In this document: one piece after another, positions 63,801 to 64,000 of the stretch
Layout of the letters: each line of letters opens with the position of its first letter
How positions within the stretch are numbered: position 1 is the stretch's first letter
NCBI RefSeq assembly: GCF_009674685.1
Contig: NZ_WKJI01000001.1
Location: 62,001-126,000 of the forward strand
Source: Pedobacter puniceum
Lineage (GTDB): Bacteria > Bacteroidota > Bacteroidia > Sphingobacteriales > Sphingobacteriaceae
Direction: 5' to 3'
Length of the DNA stretch: 64,000 nt
Notes under the pieces: model-generated
What the model was told of the DNA's origin: nothing
Database searches by the model: none
What the model saw: only the letters and a program-made list of their open reading frames with translations
Position numbers and translations under genes: made by a program

Positions 63801-63903
63801 AAAAGTTAACGTATCTGATTTAAATAACGCACTTTATATCCTGCAAATTAAAAACAGAGATACCAAAGAAGTTATTTCTCATGTGAAGTTTGTGAAGAAC
63901 TAA
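60844..63903 (+). CDS. large type IX-secreted surface protein
   Basis: A 1019-residue exported protein with a signal peptide (about residues 1-25, ending YVFASSS). The first 100 residues include GLWNDVGSWQSSNDNVNWIDADLVPNSNSKSITIRAGHTI, a pattern of the G8-like/parallel beta-helix start seen in many Bacteroidota surface proteins. A long Asn/Thr/Gly-rich beta-helical body follows. The last 80 residues are a type A sorting domain (IKVFPNPVKEELSVDL, ISVLDLNGRTIKNL, ALYILQIKNRDTKEVISHVKFVKN), which directs passage through the outer membrane by the Por/T9SS machinery. No catalytic domain is seen; an adhesin-like role is an inference. Confidence 0.85.
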   Translation: MSAYLHLKSFVTILFNVLLSSYVFASSSTDFFRTRQSGLWNDVGSWQSSNDNVNWIDADLVPNSNSKSITIRAGHTIETTTNLTLDDVFVLSGGQLNVKSTITIANGAANNDFTVSGILENSGVINPTGRLVFNNGGIYRHAYTTTAGSIPFATWNNGSECQVVGFTTNSASIILSGSNHNFFNFTWNCPNQQLNTAPTLSHEITVRNNFSIVNTGLGNFRMIVSTANGVTRIRNYVQSGGTFCIMTTNDPIKLSQLYVSGDFIMTGGILSKGIGVGRGKLVFSGSTEQQFQYQGGSFDGSLEVEINPNAILNFSNFILPSYPGIFLAHSGSTLITANPQGFAATGATGSIQNTGTRTFSTGANYTYNGSTAQQTGTGLPASVNNLTINNPAGVSMRSGALAVNGTLAIPNGFLDMETNALTVAAANGFTGTGTLRTQNTSANPISAGKNWPGTVEFNASGNQTIVSGTFNNLTASTGGTKTVSGAANVTNTLSVNSPAILNANGNLTLLANANSNANLAALSGSADVTGDVNVQVYLYGVPSGRTRGTKTMSSPINDNLIAGAKTFAQLKNYIPITGPGNTANGFDLGGAVDLNAVTLNFYNEPAAPTVSAFTPVPTLATAVSPGTGFLTFFRGNRDNMYTNPGKLNAPFPPAEDVLLTFTGPINKGNIDVPIGFTNFSHSTDGYYVAGNPYPATIDWHEVRNASSNLSSTILIVTGGKPNATYNAVGNVSINGGSRYIQPGQGFYVQALSGGGTLRFRENQKNTTEAPARLLSQPNEIVYTDFGNFKLPSSTQNLSKQLRFSLSSAEFSEEALVVFDDAFTKHVDEYDSKYLEGYNINLATLSPKHELLAINSTSSVDTLNLWVNAEESSKMTLKFGNLEAFAKQDIILWDKLLNKRLAIHSGYNYAFTIDKTNPASYGSDRLALLFKDAGSLAEAVKTIKVFPNPVKEELSVDLGGHPALEISVLDLNGRTIKNLTFVENQEIKVNVSDLNNALYILQIKNRDTKEVISHVKFVKN

Positions 63904-63909
63904 TATTTT

Positions 63910-64000
63910 ATGATCAAAAAGGCTCTCAACACTATTTTAACACTTGCTTTATTAGCAATGCCTTTATGGTCTTTTGCTCAGGATGACCCCTGTAACGACC
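63910..64000 (+). CDS. start of a further exported protein (partial)
   Basis: The frame begins 6 bases after the surface-protein stop: MIKKALNTILTLALLAM is a signal peptide with cleavage after SFAQ, and the mature start is DDPCND before the window ends (30 codons). Small Bacteroidota proteins with such a start include PID-CTERM exosortase substrates, which would be interesting given the exosortase gene in this window, but only 30 residues are visible and this is a guess. Confidence 0.6.
   Translation, partial: MIKKALNTILTLALLAMPLWSFAQDDPCND

Overview
The window looks like chromosomal DNA of a Bacteroidota bacterium, most probably a Sphingobacteriales/Pedobacter-like organism. The evidence is AT-rich DNA, few Shine-Dalgarno sequences, several -7 elements of the TAnnTTTG type, a type IX secretion C-terminal domain, an exosortase of the Bacteroidota kind, and conserved Bacteroidota-only small proteins. 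No genus marker is present, so the genus is inferred.

Region 1 (1-12.9 kb) is housekeeping and accessory metabolism: an M42 peptidase cut by the window edge, a GNAT acetyltransferase, an acyl-CoA carboxylase subunit, a plus-strand module of SulP anion transporter plus beta-carbonic anhydrase flanked by small unknown proteins, a lipoprotein, a CoA-disulfide reductase/rhodanese fusion, a VapBC-like pair whose toxin lacks a normal start codon, tRNA-Met, guanine deaminase, a HAD phosphatase, an S4 protein and aroB.

Region 2 (12.9-21.2 kb) holds an aromatic amino-acid operon: pheA, a DAHP synthase-chorismate mutase fusion, aroA and aroC. It is preceded by a promoter, a 20-codon Tyr/Phe-rich leader peptide and a hairpin terminator, which together look like a classical attenuator. 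Both sides of the operon carry large arrays of about 165-bp repeats with palindromic cores. A DUF559 endonuclease-like gene sits inside the first array.

Region 3 (21.2-55.3 kb) is a very long minus-strand surface-polysaccharide cluster. It has 18 glycosyltransferases and a WbsX-like protein, a Wzy/ligase-like membrane protein, an FkbM methyltransferase, an exosortase, a WcaF-like acetyltransferase, a CDP-3,6-dideoxyhexose pathway (rfbF, rfbG, rfbH and a 4-ketoreductase candidate) and an ABC exporter (Wzt, Wzm). The exporter genes are separated by an AAA ATPase gene and low-complexity DNA. A toxin-antitoxin pair with a frameshifted toxin lies upstream of wzm. One GT4 gene carries over 200 codons of intergenic-type repeat in frame. 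A possible activator-dependent promoter with four 11-bp-spaced repeats lies upstream of the whole cluster.

Region 4 (55.3-64 kb) starts with 2.2 kb of repeat-filled noncoding DNA. It is followed by wzc and wza homologues on the minus strand, and a divergent large type IX-secreted protein with the start of a further exported protein on the plus strand. Wza/Wzc, the exosortase and the cluster together suggest export and cell-surface anchoring of a complex polysaccharide.
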